The notes below the pieces were generated by a model. The model saw only the letters and a list, made by a program, of their open reading frames with translations. It made no database searches and had not been told where the DNA came from. A DNA stretch of 64,000 bases from Nocardia brasiliensis ATCC 700358 (lineage in GTDB: Bacteria; Actinomycetota; Actinomycetes; Mycobacteriales; Mycobacteriaceae). Made by a program: the position numbers and the translations under genes. The stretch lies in contig NC_018681.1 of NCBI RefSeq assembly GCF_000250675.2, forward strand, positions 6,572,001-6,636,000, given 5' to 3'. Each line of letters opens with the position of its first letter. Positions within the stretch are counted from its first letter, which is position 1. This document shows, piece after piece, positions 1 through 10,025 of this stretch.

Positions 1-2
1 AT

Positions 3-344
3 AGATCGCTCGGCAAACGGCAACCCGTCCCCGGCTACCTGCTGATAGAAACCCGTAGGCACACGCCGAACCTCGCGTCGCTCACCGATCAGGAAGCGGC
101 TGCGGTCGGCCGCGCGACAACTCGTGCCGCCCGAGCGCTACAAGAAGAACTAGCACCAGAATTCGTGTTCTCAACGGTCACCGGACGAACGGTCCCGCAC
201 TTCCACCAACGCGTATTCGCCCGTCCCCCAGGCACTCCGGCGGCCATCCCTTGGCACGACGTCGACTCGTGGCCCGACGGGCCGCGCATCACTGCAACAG
301 ACCTGATCTCCTTGTGCACACGCCTGTCCACGCACTTTCGCTGA
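3..344 (+). CDS. HIT-like protein, 5' end outside window
   Basis: The open frame runs into the window from the left edge and ends at a TGA at 342-344, so only the last 113 codons are visible. The segment VPHFHQRVF resembles the histidine-triad motif of HIT nucleotide hydrolases and transferases, and the surrounding leucine/alanine-rich helix followed by a proline-rich strand fits that fold. The third triad histidine is replaced by arginine (H-F-H-Q-R), so this is a divergent member or a GalT-like branch rather than a canonical Ap4A hydrolase. It is convergent with the lipoprotein gene at 473-967, with a strong hairpin between them. The family call rests on one motif in a partial protein. Confidence 0.6.
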   Translation, partial: RSLGKRQPVPGYLLIETRRHTPNLASLTDQEAAAVGRATTRAARALQEELAPEFVFSTVTGRTVPHFHQRVFARPPGTPAAIPWHDVDSWPDGPRITATDLISLCTRLSTHFR

Positions 345-396
345 CGGACAACGCGAAAGCTCCCGGGCCGTATCCCCAGCTGCGCGCTGGTCAATT

Positions 397-455
397 GATC
401 ACCAGGTAATGGTGGCGGCCAAGCCAGTAGCCTCCGCCACCATTACCTGGTGATC
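397..455. terminator. Perfect 22-bp inverted repeat between convergent genes
   Basis: The arms 397-418 and 434-455 are exact reverse complements around a 15-nt loop. The hairpin sits between the plus-strand HIT-like gene ending at 344 and the minus-strand lipoprotein gene ending at 473, which suits a bidirectional terminator. There is no clear T-run on either side, and 22 perfect base pairs is long for a terminator, so a mobile repeat is an alternative. Confidence 0.6.
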
Positions 456-472
456 GTTTGTCCAGCTATAGG

Positions 473-967
473 TCAGGCTGCGCAGGCTGGGGATTGCTGG
501 CCGAGGGTGGTGAGGGCTTGGCAGGCCCAGGCTTTCTGGACCTTCCATTTGCCGCCGTCGGCGACGAAGGGGACGTCGACCATGTTGGTCTGGTCGCCGA
601 TGGTGAATTTCGCTTGGGCGCTGACGGATTCGCCGAAGACGGTGACGCCGACAACCTCAGCTTTGGCGTTGGCGTCCTTGTAGGCCTGGGCGAGCCGGTT
701 GGGCAGGTCGGGGTCGGCTTCGATGCCTTGGACGAGTTCCAGCTTCTCCGCGCTCGGCACCGCGGGGTCCAGCGCGCGCTGCAGCAGGGCGTTGAGCTCG
801 TCGGCGGTGGGCGCGGCGGGCAGGTTCGGGGCGGCGGTCGCGCTGGTGGTGGTGCGCGAGGGCTTGGGCGGATCCTTCGGATCGTCGCTGCCACAGGCCG
901 CGAGCCCCAGGGCGGCCACCACGGCCAGGCCCGCGATCGCCATACGTCCGGTCTTACGAAGCTTCAA
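473..967 (-). CDS. MTB12-like secreted lipoprotein
   Basis: This is a 164-residue exported lipoprotein. A basic N-terminus and hydrophobic stretch end in a lipobox LAAC (cysteine near residue 25), followed by a proline/threonine-rich linker. The rest is an alpha/beta domain resembling the C-terminal domain of the low-molecular-weight antigen MTB12 (CFP-2) family of mycobacteria, with an ending around a Cys pair (WACQAL...PACAA). The function of the family is not established; it is found at the cell surface or in culture filtrate. The start is a TTG at 967 preceded by AAAGGA at seven bases; an ATG eight codons in is possible but lacks a comparable site. It is transcribed alone. Confidence 0.8.
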   Translation of the reverse strand: MKLRKTGRMAIAGLAVVAALGLAACGSDDPKDPPKPSRTTTSATAAPNLPAAPTADELNALLQRALDPAVPSAEKLELVQGIEADPDLPNRLAQAYKDANAKAEVVGVTVFGESVSAQAKFTIGDQTNMVDVPFVADGGKWKVQKAWACQALTTLGQQSPACAA

Positions 968-1130
968 CTACTCGTCCTTTGCGCTCGGCTGGTACAGGTC
1001 ACCTGACAGTGATGCGGCACCAACCACCCCACGGCGTCGACGGGCATCGAAACGCGAAGGTAGTCAACACAATTGTGGAAACAGTAAGGCCCGTATGTGG
1101 CCGGGGACAGAGTCGCCGCCGAAACGCAGA

Positions 1131-1161
1131 ACGAGCAGGGACCGCGAAGGTCCCTGCTCGT
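1131..1161 (-). terminator. Intrinsic terminator of pdxS
   Basis: A perfect 13-bp stem (1131-1143 with 1149-1161) around a GCGAA loop lies 31 bases beyond the pdxS stop in the direction of transcription. It is GC-rich, without a long T-tract, as is usual in actinobacteria. Confidence 0.8.
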
Positions 1162-1191
1162 GCGCATGTCATGCCCGCGTCGGGCGAGCAC

Positions 1192-2112
<921 letters not shown>

Positions 2113-2180
2113 CTGCGCCAATCGGGTCGCAAGGGATCGAATCGACCCAATTCTATGCGGGCCACCCAGGCCACTTGATA

Positions 2181-2200
2181 GCCAGTCGGAGATGACTGGC
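2181..2200. promoter_or_regulatory. Small inverted repeat upstream of pdxS
   Basis: GCCAGTC and GACTGGC flank a 6-bp spacer about 70-90 bases upstream of the pdxS start. It could be an operator. MocR-type PdxR regulators control pdxST in other actinobacteria, but no pdxR gene is visible here and the match to their motif is weak. Confidence 0.3.
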
Positions 2201-2323
2201 CTTGTCGATTACCAGCGAGGATGTCCGCCGAGGCCCGCACTGGACCGGTCCGATCGCGCCGTCCGCGGGTCGCTCGGCCGCTTCGCTAACTTCCAGCGCG
2301 CCAGCCGTCCGAGGCACACACGC

Positions 2324-2370
2324 CGAGTCCCGGCCTTTCACCACCAGCGGGGGTGAAGAGCCGGGACTCG
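2324..2370 (-). terminator. Long hairpin downstream of the 30-residue ORF
   Basis: An 11-bp perfect outer stem (2324-2334 with 2360-2370) continues, past one mismatch and a G-U pair, into a 6-bp inner stem (2337-2342 with 2352-2357). It begins 24 bases after the stop of the small ORF at 2394-2486 and precedes the pdxS promoter region. It would therefore terminate that short transcript and insulate pdxS. Confidence 0.6.
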
Positions 2371-2393
2371 CGATGCGTACTACCGGAAACCGC

Positions 2394-2486
2394 TCAGAGC
2401 GGGCCGACCACGAAAATCGACGCCCAATACTCGGCGGCGGAAGGGCCGATGATCGGCAGCAGGAAATCGAACAACAGGTAGGACAT
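2394..2486 (-). CDS. Predicted 30-residue hydrophobic peptide
   Basis: An ATG at 2486 is preceded by CGGAGG eleven bases upstream and opens a 30-codon frame rich in L, F, I, V and aromatic residues (MSYLLFDFLLPIIGPSAAEY and on to GPL), which could form one membrane segment. It has its own hairpin terminator immediately downstream and lies in the gap between the Nudix gene and pdxS. I recognise no family. The Shine-Dalgarno-like site, the hydrophobic composition and the dedicated terminator are the reasons to list it. It may be a small membrane protein or a leader peptide. Confidence 0.45.
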   Translation of the reverse strand: MSYLLFDFLLPIIGPSAAEYWASIFVVGPL

Positions 2487-2641
2487 GTATCTGGTTACCT
2501 CCGCGAGCCCAACGTTCTCCCCGCGGTGACACGGGGACCGCAGCACCGAGCGTGCCGTTCCAGTAGCACTACCCATGCCGCGCCGATCCAGTCGCGACCG
2601 TAGCACGATCGTGAACCACATCACACCCGGCGACCCGAAAA

Positions 2642-3688
2642 CTAGCGAATGGAGCGGACTTCCGGATCGATGGTGCCGGAGGCGGCCGCAGCCGCTTCGG
2701 CGAGCAGCTCATCGAGGTTGTAGGGGTAGACGGTTTCGCCGGAGCGGTCCAGCGCGACGATGTCGGCGACCGTGCACCACTTGTTGCCGGTGATCGAACG
2801 ACGTTCTATCGCAGTGAGATTCGTGGCCTGCGGTTCGTAGCCGGGGACGCGCAAGGCGAAGAAGAGTTCTTCGGAGCGGATGAGGTCGCCGTCGAAGGGG
2901 AACACCGCGACCCGGCGCCAGATGGGTCCGCGCAGGCTTTCCGGGTCTGCCCTGTGCCCCGTCTCCTCGTACAGCTCGCGCACAGCCGCATCGCGCAGGC
3001 TCTCCCCCGGCTCGACGCCGCCGCCGACGGTGAACCAGAACGAGGTATCGGGCGTCTTGGGATCGTTGCCGCGCATCAGCAGGGTGCGGTCGTTCTCGTC
3101 GAACAGCACGATCCGGGCGGTGGTGCGGGTCGTGTCGACGTCGAGCCCGGTCGAGGCGGCCGGGGTGGCCCGCTCGGTGATCTCGAAATACGTGGGCAGC
3201 GGGGCGGTGCCGCCGAGATGCAGGATGCGGACTGGCCTGCGGGTGCGCAGCGCGAGCGTGTCCCGGACCGCGTCGTTGTGGAACCGCCGGGCGATGAGCA
3301 CGCGGGCTTCGGCATCGGCGAGCTCGGCCACCATCTGCGGCCGTAGCGCTGCGCTGTCGACCGCCGAAAGTGCCGCGGAGAGCTGGTTTTCCACCGCTTC
3401 CCGGTCGAGGCGCCCGGCGCGCTCGGCCCGGTCGGCGAGCATCGCCAAGAGCTTGGCCCGGTCGAGCGCCGCCGGATCGGCACCGGGATCGGCGAGCGCG
3501 GAGGCCACCGCCCTGGCCACCACCGCCCGCCGCGACAGCGCGGCATCGAGCGCCTGCCAGGATTGGTCGGAGCGCACGTGCAGCCGGTCGAGCCGGTTCG
3601 CGGTCGAGTACGCCCAGAGACCGATCGCGATGACGACCGCGGCGATCAGCGCGAGAACGAGGACCGTGGTCGCGGAGAAGGTGATCAT
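2642..3688 (-). CDS. Membrane-anchored Nudix hydrolase (Rv2609c-like)
   Basis: The 348-residue protein begins with one transmembrane helix (about residues 7-27), followed by a LemA-like helical region to about residue 140. A C-terminal Nudix domain follows, with the box G-x5-E-x7-REL-x-EE-x-G clearly readable around residues 217-245 (GGGVEPGES, then RELYEETGHR). Nudix enzymes cleave nucleoside diphosphates linked to another group; the substrate is unknown here. It is the last gene of the PIM operon and its ATG overlaps the pimA stop by four bases. The same gene occupies the same place in M. tuberculosis (Rv2609c), suggesting a link with phosphatidylinositol-mannoside assembly. Confidence 0.88.
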   Translation of the reverse strand: MITFSATTVLVLALIAAVVIAIGLWAYSTANRLDRLHVRSDQSWQALDAALSRRAVVARAVASALADPGADPAALDRAKLLAMLADRAERAGRLDREAVENQLSAALSAVDSAALRPQMVAELADAEARVLIARRFHNDAVRDTLALRTRRPVRILHLGGTAPLPTYFEITERATPAASTGLDVDTTRTTARIVLFDENDRTLLMRGNDPKTPDTSFWFTVGGGVEPGESLRDAAVRELYEETGHRADPESLRGPIWRRVAVFPFDGDLIRSEELFFALRVPGYEPQATNLTAIERRSITGNKWCTVADIVALDRSGETVYPYNLDELLAEAAAAASGTIDPEVRSIR

Positions 3689-4809
3689 CCGGCGGCCCGC
3701 ACCCGGGTGTCGCCGACCGTCACCGTCTCGTAGACCCGCAGGATCTGCTCGGCCACCACCGGCCAGTCGTATTCGCCGACCACCTGGGTGGCGGTGTGCA
3801 CCAGCGCCTCGCGTCGTGCGTCGTCGGTGAGCATGTCGTCGATGGCGGTCGCCAGCGCGGCCGAATCACCCACGGGCACCAGCACTCCCGCCGCGCCGTC
3901 GCGCAGCACCCGGCGGAAGGCGTCCAATTCGCTTGCCACCACCGCGGTTCCGGCCGCCATCGCCTCGATCAGGATGATGCCGAAGCTTTCCCCGCCGAGG
4001 TTGGGCGCCACGTAGACGTCGGCGCTGCGCATCGCCGATGCCTTCTCCGCGTCCGACACCTGCCCGAGGAAGCGCAGATGTCCGGCATCGGTTCCGGCCT
4101 GGCGGCGCAGCCGCTCCTCGTCCCCACGCCCGACGATGAGAATCTCCAGGTCGGGATGCTTGCGCACCAGCGCGGGCAGCGCGCCGAGCAGCACGTCCAT
4201 GCCCTTGCGTGGCTCGTCGTAGCGGCCGAGGAACAGCACGCTGCGTCCCGGGCGCGGATAACCGGGCAGCATCGGCGCCCGGGCGAAGGCGGGCACGTCG
4301 ACGCCGTTGGGAATCTCCACGGCATCGGAGCCGAGCGCCTCCACCTGCCAGCGGCGCGCCAGTTCCGAGACGGCGATGCGCCCGCTGATCTTCTCGTGGT
4401 AGGGCCGCAGCACGCCCTGAAACGTGCTGAGCACCAACGATTTCGTGGTCGAGGTGTGGAAGGTCGCGACGATCGGCCCCTCGGCGATCTTCAACGCGAG
4501 CATCGACAGGCTCGGCGCGTTCGGCTCGTGGATGTGCAGCACATCGAAATCGTTGCCGTCGATCCAGCGCCGAATCCTGGTGTAGGCCATGGGCCCGAAG
4601 GACAGTCGCGCCACCGATCCGTTGTACGGGATCGCCACCGCGCGACCGGCGGACACCACGAAATCCGGCAGCGGTGTGTCCTCGGCGGCGGGCGCGAGCA
4701 CGCTCACCCGATGGCCACGCTCGATGAACACCCTGGCCAGCTCGACCACGTGGGCTTGCACGCCACCGGGGACGTCGAACGAATACGGGCAGACCATGCC
4801 GATTTTCAT
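3685..4809 (-). CDS. pimA: Phosphatidylinositol mannosyltransferase PimA
   Basis: PimA transfers the first mannose from GDP-mannose to phosphatidyl-myo-inositol on the cytoplasmic face of the membrane and starts PIM, lipomannan and LAM synthesis. The 374-residue GT-B, family GT4 protein starts MKIGMVCPYSFDVPGGVQAH and contains the Rossmann segments LFLGRYDEPRKGMD and LEILIVGRG and the sugar-nucleotide loop GGESFGIILIEAMAAGTAVV. The ATG at 4809 overlaps the patA stop (ATGA), so translation is coupled. A longer upstream frame exists but has no support, since the GT4 N-terminus begins exactly at this methionine. Confidence 0.97.
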   Translation of the reverse strand: MKIGMVCPYSFDVPGGVQAHVVELARVFIERGHRVSVLAPAAEDTPLPDFVVSAGRAVAIPYNGSVARLSFGPMAYTRIRRWIDGNDFDVLHIHEPNAPSLSMLALKIAEGPIVATFHTSTTKSLVLSTFQGVLRPYHEKISGRIAVSELARRWQVEALGSDAVEIPNGVDVPAFARAPMLPGYPRPGRSVLFLGRYDEPRKGMDVLLGALPALVRKHPDLEILIVGRGDEERLRRQAGTDAGHLRFLGQVSDAEKASAMRSADVYVAPNLGGESFGIILIEAMAAGTAVVASELDAFRRVLRDGAAGVLVPVGDSAALATAIDDMLTDDARREALVHTATQVVGEYDWPVVAEQILRVYETVTVGDTRVRAAG

Positions 4810-5825
4810 GCGGAACCATCCGTCGGCGCCGTCGTGTCCGTGGGCGCCGCCGGGTCCGCGCTGTCGGCAGCCGTCACGGCAGGCACGCCGTGCTCGCGCT
4901 GCGCCGCCGCGATCCGGGCCAGCCGCTCTTCGGACAGATCGCCCTCCCACATCGGTTGCAGCATATGCCAATCCGCCGGATGCGCAGCGATGTTCGCGGC
5001 GAACCGGTCGGCCAGCGTCTGGGTGGCGGCCGCGACCCCCTGTGAAACATCCACGGGCGCCTCGACTTTCATCCCCCACGCTTCGGCGCCATCGGCGGTG
5101 AACCAGGTGTGCACGGGCAGCATGGCGGCGCCGGTCTGTGCGGCCAGTTTGGCGGCGCCGGCCGGCAGCCAGGTGCGCTCGCCGAAGAAGGTCACGGGCA
5201 CACCGCGCCCGGTCAGGTCGCGCTCCCCCATCAGGCAGACGACCTTGTTCTCGGCCAGCCGCGCGGCCAGCTGCACGAACGGCGGCTGCTCACCGCCGGT
5301 CAACGGGAACACCTCGAACCCGAGGCTTTCCCGGTAGGCGACGAAACGCTCGAACAGCGACTCCGGCTTCAACCGCTCGGCGACCGTGGCGAATTTGCCG
5401 TGGTTCTGCACCAGCCAGACCCCGGCCATGTCCCAGTTGCCGGAGTGCGGCAGCACCAGGATCACCCCGCGTCCGGCGGCCAGCCCCGCCTCGAGGTGTT
5501 CGGTCCCGGCGACCGGCAGTGCACCGATCGCTGCGTGGTCCATAGACGGCAGCCGGAAGGCTTCACGCCAGTATCGGGCGTAGGACCGCATGCTCGCCTG
5601 GATCAGCTCGTCCGGCACGTCGGACGGGGTGCCGCCGAGCACGCGAGCAAGGTTGCGGCGCAGCTGGTTCGGCGCTCCGCCCGCGCGGAAGGCTCGATTG
5701 GCCTTGCGCGACACCCGATCCGCGCCCCAGTCGAACAGGCGCCGCGCCGTCGACTCGGGCAACGCCCGCACCAGCCGCCAGCCCGCCGCGTACCCGGCGT
5801 CGCCGGCCCACTCGCCGAATGTCAT
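4806..5825 (-). CDS. patA: Phosphatidylinositol mannoside acyltransferase PatA
   Basis: PatA acylates the 6-position of the mannose added by PimA, using acyl-CoA. The protein belongs to the LpxL/HtrB-like lysophospholipid acyltransferase family. The catalytic HxxxxD-type motif is seen as LPHSGNWDMAG, with the downstream segment VCLMGERDLTGRGVPVTFFGE. The ATG at 5825 is preceded by GGGAGG at seven bases, so I use it instead of an upstream in-frame ATG. The C-terminal tail is alanine/threonine/aspartate rich and probably unstructured. It lies between pgsA and pimA in the same order as Rv2611c. Confidence 0.95.
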   Translation of the reverse strand: MTFGEWAGDAGYAAGWRLVRALPESTARRLFDWGADRVSRKANRAFRAGGAPNQLRRNLARVLGGTPSDVPDELIQASMRSYARYWREAFRLPSMDHAAIGALPVAGTEHLEAGLAAGRGVILVLPHSGNWDMAGVWLVQNHGKFATVAERLKPESLFERFVAYRESLGFEVFPLTGGEQPPFVQLAARLAENKVVCLMGERDLTGRGVPVTFFGERTWLPAGAAKLAAQTGAAMLPVHTWFTADGAEAWGMKVEAPVDVSQGVAAATQTLADRFAANIAAHPADWHMLQPMWEGDLSEERLARIAAAQREHGVPAVTAADSADPAAPTDTTAPTDGSA

Positions 5826-5868
5826 GCCCCTGCCTCCCACACCACGCCACCAGCACACGGCGGCGGTC

Positions 5869-6564
5869 TCACGACGGCAGCTCCGTCGCGTTCGCCGTTC
5901 CCGCCGTGGGGTTTTCCGGCCGCGCGGGCGTGATCACGTCCCGCGCGCCCGGGGATCTACGGACCGCGAGCACCCGCTGGAACACCGTGACGATGCTGAG
6001 CACCGCCAGGATCCACATCGCGACGTGTACCGCGTAGGTGAGCCAGTCCAGTCCCCAGTATCCGCCGATTCCGGTGAATCCGGCACCGACCAGCACGATG
6101 ATCAGCCGATCCGGGCGCTCGATGATGCCGCCGTCGGCGGACAGCCCGCTGGCTTCGGCGCGCGCCTTCGCGTACGAGATCACCTGGGAGGTCACCAGTA
6201 CCACGAGCGTCGCGGCGAACAGCGGCTTGTGCTGCTCGTGATACACCGCCCACCAGGCCAGGCCGCCGAAGATGGCGCCGTCGGCGACCCGGTCGCAGGT
6301 GGCATCGAGCACCGCACCGTACTTCGTGCCGCCGCCGCGCGCTCTGGCCATGGCGCCGTCGAGCATGTCGAACATGACGAAGAACCAGATCACCATGGTT
6401 CCCCAGAACAGATGCCCGGTGGGGAACAGGGTGACCGCGGCGAGGATCGAGGCGGTGGTGCCGATGACGGTTACCGCGTCCGGGGTGAGTCCGGTGCTCA
6501 CCAGCGCTTTGCCCAGCGGCGCAGTCGCTTTGGCGAACGTGTCGCGGCCGAAGAAGCTCAGCAC
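5869..6564 (-). CDS. pgsA: Phosphatidylinositol phosphate synthase
   Basis: This integral membrane CDP-alcohol phosphotransferase joins CDP-diacylglycerol and inositol 3-phosphate to give phosphatidylinositol phosphate, the precursor of PI and PIMs. The family signature D-x2-DG-x2-AR-x8-G-x3-D-x3-D is complete (DMLDGAMARARG, then KYGAVLDATCDR). About six hydrophobic helices follow or flank it, and the 231-residue length is typical. The start is a GTG at 6564, two bases after the upstream HIT gene. The tail after residue 205 is polar and variable. This is the orthologue of Rv2612c by position and sequence. Confidence 0.95.
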   Translation of the reverse strand: MLSFFGRDTFAKATAPLGKALVSTGLTPDAVTVIGTTASILAAVTLFPTGHLFWGTMVIWFFVMFDMLDGAMARARGGGTKYGAVLDATCDRVADGAIFGGLAWWAVYHEQHKPLFAATLVVLVTSQVISYAKARAEASGLSADGGIIERPDRLIIVLVGAGFTGIGGYWGLDWLTYAVHVAMWILAVLSIVTVFQRVLAVRRSPGARDVITPARPENPTAGTANATELPS

Positions 6565-6566
6565 TT

Positions 6567-7160
6567 CTAGTCGACTTCCTTCCAGGCCGCCGACAGCAGC
6601 GCGCGCGTCTCGCGCAGCAGCTGCGGCATCACCTTCGCGCCGCCGACCACGGTGATGAAGTTGGCGTCACCACCCCAGCGCGGCACGATGTGCTGGTGCA
6701 GGTGGTCGGCCAGCGAACCACCGGCCACGCCACCGAGATTCAGGCCGACGTTGAACCCGTGCGGTCGCGACACCCGCTTCATCACCCGGATCGCCTGCTG
6801 GGTGAACGCCATCAGCTCGGCGCTCTCGGGATCGGTGAGATCCTCGAGGTTGGCGACCTTGCGGTACGGCACCACCATCATGTGGCCGGGGTTGTACGGG
6901 TAGAGGTTGAGCACCGCGTACACCAGCTCGCCGCGCGCGATGACCAGGCCGTCCTCGTCGGACATCTTCGGGATGTCGGTGAACGGGTGCCCGGTCGAGC
7001 TGGGATCGGTGGTCGCGGCCTCCGCGATGTAGGACATCCGGTACGGCGTCCACAGCCGCTGCAACCGATCCGGTTCGCCCGCACCGCGATCCACGATGCT
7101 GCCCTGTTCGCCGGCGTCGTTCAGTTCGTCGAGGCCATCCGGCACCGTACGTTCGGTCAT
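6567..7160 (-). CDS. HIT-family Ap4A phosphorylase (Rv2613c-like)
   Basis: The protein has an intact histidine triad, [10 protein letters not shown], and the upstream HIT core [21 protein letters not shown]. Its M. tuberculosis counterpart Rv2613c is a diadenosine 5',5'''-P1,P4-tetraphosphate phosphorylase, and gene position and sequence agree with that assignment. The 197 residues are normal for the family. The ATG at 7160 overlaps the thrS stop by four bases and the stop lies two bases before the pgsA GTG. The gene is therefore fully embedded in the thrS-PIM operon, an odd but conserved pairing. Confidence 0.93.
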   Translation of the reverse strand: MTERTVPDGLDELNDAGEQGSIVDRGAGEPDRLQRLWTPYRMSYIAEAATTDPSSTGHPFTDIPKMSDEDGLVIARGELVYAVLNLYPYNPGHMMVVPYRKVANLEDLTDPESAELMAFTQQAIRVMKRVSRPHGFNVGLNLGGVAGGSLADHLHQHIVPRWGGDANFITVVGGAKVMPQLLRETRALLSAAWKEVD

Positions 7161-9205
7161 CCTGCGCCCTTGATCTCGAAGCCCTCAGCGGTCGGTGACG
7201 CGTTCTCCCGGTGCTCGAGCCACGCCACGATGGTGGCCACCGCGTCCGCCACCGGCACCCCGTTGACCTGGGTGCCGTCGCGGAACCGGAAGCTCACCGC
7301 GCCGGCCGCGACGTCACGCTCGCCCGCGAGCAGCATGAACGGCACCTTCTGCGCGGTGTTGTTGAAGATCTTCTTCTGCATCCGGTCGTCGCTGCGGTCG
7401 ACCTGCGCCCGCACGCCCGCGTCCTGCAGCCGCTCGATCACCTGATCCAGGTGCGGCGCAAAGGCTTCCGCGACCGGGATGCCGACCACCTGCACCGGCG
7501 ACAACCAGGCCGGGAACGCGCCCGCGTAGTGCTCGGTGAGCACGCCGAAGAAGCGTTCGATGGAACCGAAGAGCGCGCGGTGGATCATCACCGGCCGCTG
7601 CTTGGTGCCGTCGGACGCGGTGTACTCCAGGTTGAACCGTTCCGGCAGGTTGAAGTCCAGCTGGATGGTCGACATCTGCCAGGTGCGGCCCAGCGCGTCC
7701 TTGGCCTGCACGGAGATCTTCGGGCCGTAGAACGCGGCGCCGCCCGGATCGGGCACCAGCTCCAGGCCGGAGGCCGAGGCCACCTTGGACAGCGTCTCGG
7801 TGGCCTCCTCCCAGATCTCGTCGGAACCGACGAACTTCTTCGGGTCCTTGGTGGACAGCTCGAGGTAGAAGTCGTCGAGACCGTAGTCCTTCAGCAGACC
7901 GAGCACGAACTCCAGTGTGCTGGTCAGTTCGGCGTGCATCTGCTCTTTGGTGCAGTAGATGTGCGCGTCGTCCTGGGTCATGCCGCGCACCCGGGTGAGG
8001 CCGTGGATGACGCCGGACTTCTCGTAGCGGTACACCGAGCCGAATTCGAAGAGCCGCAACGGAAGTTCCCGATACGACCGGCCGCGCGCCCGGAAGATCA
8101 GGTTGTGCATCGGGCAGTTCATCGGCTTGACGTAGTAGTCCTGGCCGGGCTTGCGGACGGTGCCGTCCTCGTTCAGCTCCGCGTCCAGGTGCATGGCCGG
8201 GAACATGCCGTCGCGGTACCAGTCCAGGTGACCGGAGACCTCGAACAGGTGACCCTTGGTGATGTGCGGGGTGTTGACGAATTCGTAGCCCGCCGCGACA
8301 TGCCTGCGCCGCGAGTACTCCTCCATCTCCTTGCGGATGATGCCGCCCTTGGGGTGGAACACCGGCAGGCCGGAGCCGAGCTCGTCGGGGAAGCTGAACA
8401 GGTCGAGTTCCAGGCCGAGCTTGCGATGGTCGCGGCGCTCGGCCTCGGCCAGCAGGTGCAGGTACTCGTCGAGCGCCTCCTGCGACTCCCAGGCGGTGCC
8501 GTAGATGCGCTGCAGGCCTTCCCGGTCCTGATCGCCGCGCCAGTAGGCGGCCGAGCTGCGGGTGAGCTTGAAGGCCGGGATGAACTTGGTGGTCGGGATG
8601 TGCGGGCCGCGGCACAGATCGCCCCACACGCGTTCCCCGGTGCGCGGGTCCAGGTTGTCGTAGATGGTCAGCTCTTTACCGCCGACCTCCATCACCTCGG
8701 GATCGTCGATCCCGGACTTGTCGCTGATCAGCTCCAGCTTGAACGGCTCCTTGGCCAGTTCGACGCGGGCGTCCTCGACCTCGACGACGCGGCGCGAAAA
8801 CCGCTGCGCGCCTTTGACGATCTTTTTCATCCGGGATTCCAGCTTGGCCAGATCCTCGGGGGTGAACGGCTTGTCGACCTGGAAGTCGTAGTAGAAGCCG
8901 TCCTTGATGGGCGGGCCGATACCGAGCTTGGCCTCGGGGAACTCCTGCTGCACCGCTTGGGCGAGCACGTGGGCGGCGGAATGCCGGATGACACTGCGGC
9001 CGTCCTCGGTGTCGGCGGCGATGGCCTGCACCTCGACGTCGGTGTCCGGGGTCCAGGACAGGTCCTTGAGGCCCTCCGCGTCGCGCACGACGACGATGGT
9101 GTCCGGTCCCTTGGTCGCCAGCCCGGCCTCGCGTACCGCGGCGCCCGCCGTCGTCCCGGCCTGTACAACGACAGTCACCGGGCTGTTGCGGGCTGAGGTG
9201 GTCAC
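7157..9205 (-). CDS. thrS: Threonyl-tRNA synthetase
   Basis: ThrS charges tRNA-Thr and edits mischarged serine. The domains in order are a TGS-like N-terminus (about residues 8-70), the editing domain with [11 protein letters not shown], the class II catalytic core (motif 2 region [10 protein letters not shown], zinc-site segment KPMNCPMH, motif 3 region with [14 protein letters not shown]) and the anticodon-binding domain starting near [12 protein letters not shown] start it at the GTG at 9205, which has AAGGAG nine bases upstream; the in-frame ATG further upstream lacks one. The protein is then 682 residues, close to the mycobacterial enzyme. It is the first gene of the operon that runs through pgsA, patA and pimA. 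Confidence 0.97.
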   Translation of the reverse strand: MTTSARNSPVTVVVQAGTTAGAAVREAGLATKGPDTIVVVRDAEGLKDLSWTPDTDVEVQAIAADTEDGRSVIRHSAAHVLAQAVQQEFPEAKLGIGPPIKDGFYYDFQVDKPFTPEDLAKLESRMKKIVKGAQRFSRRVVEVEDARVELAKEPFKLELISDKSGIDDPEVMEVGGKELTIYDNLDPRTGERVWGDLCRGPHIPTTKFIPAFKLTRSSAAYWRGDQDREGLQRIYGTAWESQEALDEYLHLLAEAERRDHRKLGLELDLFSFPDELGSGLPVFHPKGGIIRKEMEEYSRRRHVAAGYEFVNTPHITKGHLFEVSGHLDWYRDGMFPAMHLDAELNEDGTVRKPGQDYYVKPMNCPMHNLIFRARGRSYRELPLRLFEFGSVYRYEKSGVIHGLTRVRGMTQDDAHIYCTKEQMHAELTSTLEFVLGLLKDYGLDDFYLELSTKDPKKFVGSDEIWEEATETLSKVASASGLELVPDPGGAAFYGPKISVQAKDALGRTWQMSTIQLDFNLPERFNLEYTASDGTKQRPVMIHRALFGSIERFFGVLTEHYAGAFPAWLSPVQVVGIPVAEAFAPHLDQVIERLQDAGVRAQVDRSDDRMQKKIFNNTAQKVPFMLLAGERDVAAGAVSFRFRDGTQVNGVPVADAVATIVAWLEHRENASPTAEGFEIKGAG

Positions 9206-9386
9206 GGCAGTGCTCTCCTTGGCTTTTCTCGGGTGCGGGAAGTTCCCGCGGATCATGGCCGGGACAGCAGTTGTCCCGGCGCGACCATGCTAGCTAGCCC
9301 GGCTTCCCACGTCTTGCGCCGGTTACTGGGCGCGTCCAATCTTTGCATTGCGGACCGACAGTCGTGCAATTGATCAGGCGGGCACG

Positions 9387-10025
9387 TCAATTCTCCCCGG
9401 CCAGGCGCTCCAGCATGGCGGTGCGCTCGGCGGCGGGCCGCTTGGGGCAGCTGGTGCACATCTCACAACTGGGGACCTCGTAGACGAGGCAGCAGGAGAT
9501 CCGTTTGACGAATGTGCGGCCGCCGATCTCGACGAACCGGGGCGCCGGCAGCTTGCCGCCGATCGCGGCCGCCAGCCGGCCGCCCGCCGCGCCGTCGCCG
9601 GCGTCCAGTGCCCGGTTCCCGACCGCGTCGGCGACGATCGCCCACAGGGCAGGCACGCCGGCGCCCGATACCTCGGCGACCGGACCGATCACGGCCGCAA
9701 GGGTTTCCCGCAGCGCCGCACCGGGCTCGGTCGCGGCGTCCGGCTCGGCGAGCACGTGAATGCGCTCCACCCCGCCGTCGGGCCGGACCTCGCAGTCGAA
9801 CCGGTCCAGCACCGGTTCCACCGCGGGCCGCCCCTGCGCGTAGGCGCGGGCGACCTGCTCGACGAGCGCGGACGAGACCATGCACCACCACAGCGTGCCC
9901 GCGATCCGCGGCGAGGTGGTCCCCCAGGAATGCCCCATCTCCGCGATCCGCGCCGCCAGCCACTGCGGCTCGGTCAACGTGCGCCCGGGGACGGTGTTCA
10001 CCACTTCAGGGGACTGCGTAACCAT
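9387..10025 (-). CDS. FhuF-like (2Fe-2S) protein
   Basis: The 212-residue protein ends with the cluster motif CC-x10-C-x2-C (starting SCCLVYEVPSCEMC), which is the 2Fe-2S signature of ferric-siderophore reductases of the FhuF family. The N-terminal two thirds are alanine-rich and only loosely like FhuF. A role in releasing iron from siderophores inside the cell is the family expectation, not shown here. The ATG at 10025 lies 28 bases inside the end of the upstream PGPGW gene, so the two are probably coupled. A longer frame upstream has composition unlike protein. Confidence 0.75.
   Translation of the reverse strand: MVTQSPEVVNTVPGRTLTEPQWLAARIAEMGHSWGTTSPRIAGTLWWCMVSSALVEQVARAYAQGRPAVEPVLDRFDCEVRPDGGVERIHVLAEPDAATEPGAALRETLAAVIGPVAEVSGAGVPALWAIVADAVGNRALDAGDGAAGGRLAAAIGGKLPAPRFVEIGGRTFVKRISCCLVYEVPSCEMCTSCPKRPAAERTAMLERLAGEN

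Noticed and set aside
9206..9386. A T-box or other riboswitch upstream of thrS
   Set aside because: The 181-base gap shows no T-box-like conserved element; actinobacterial T-boxes mostly precede ileS.
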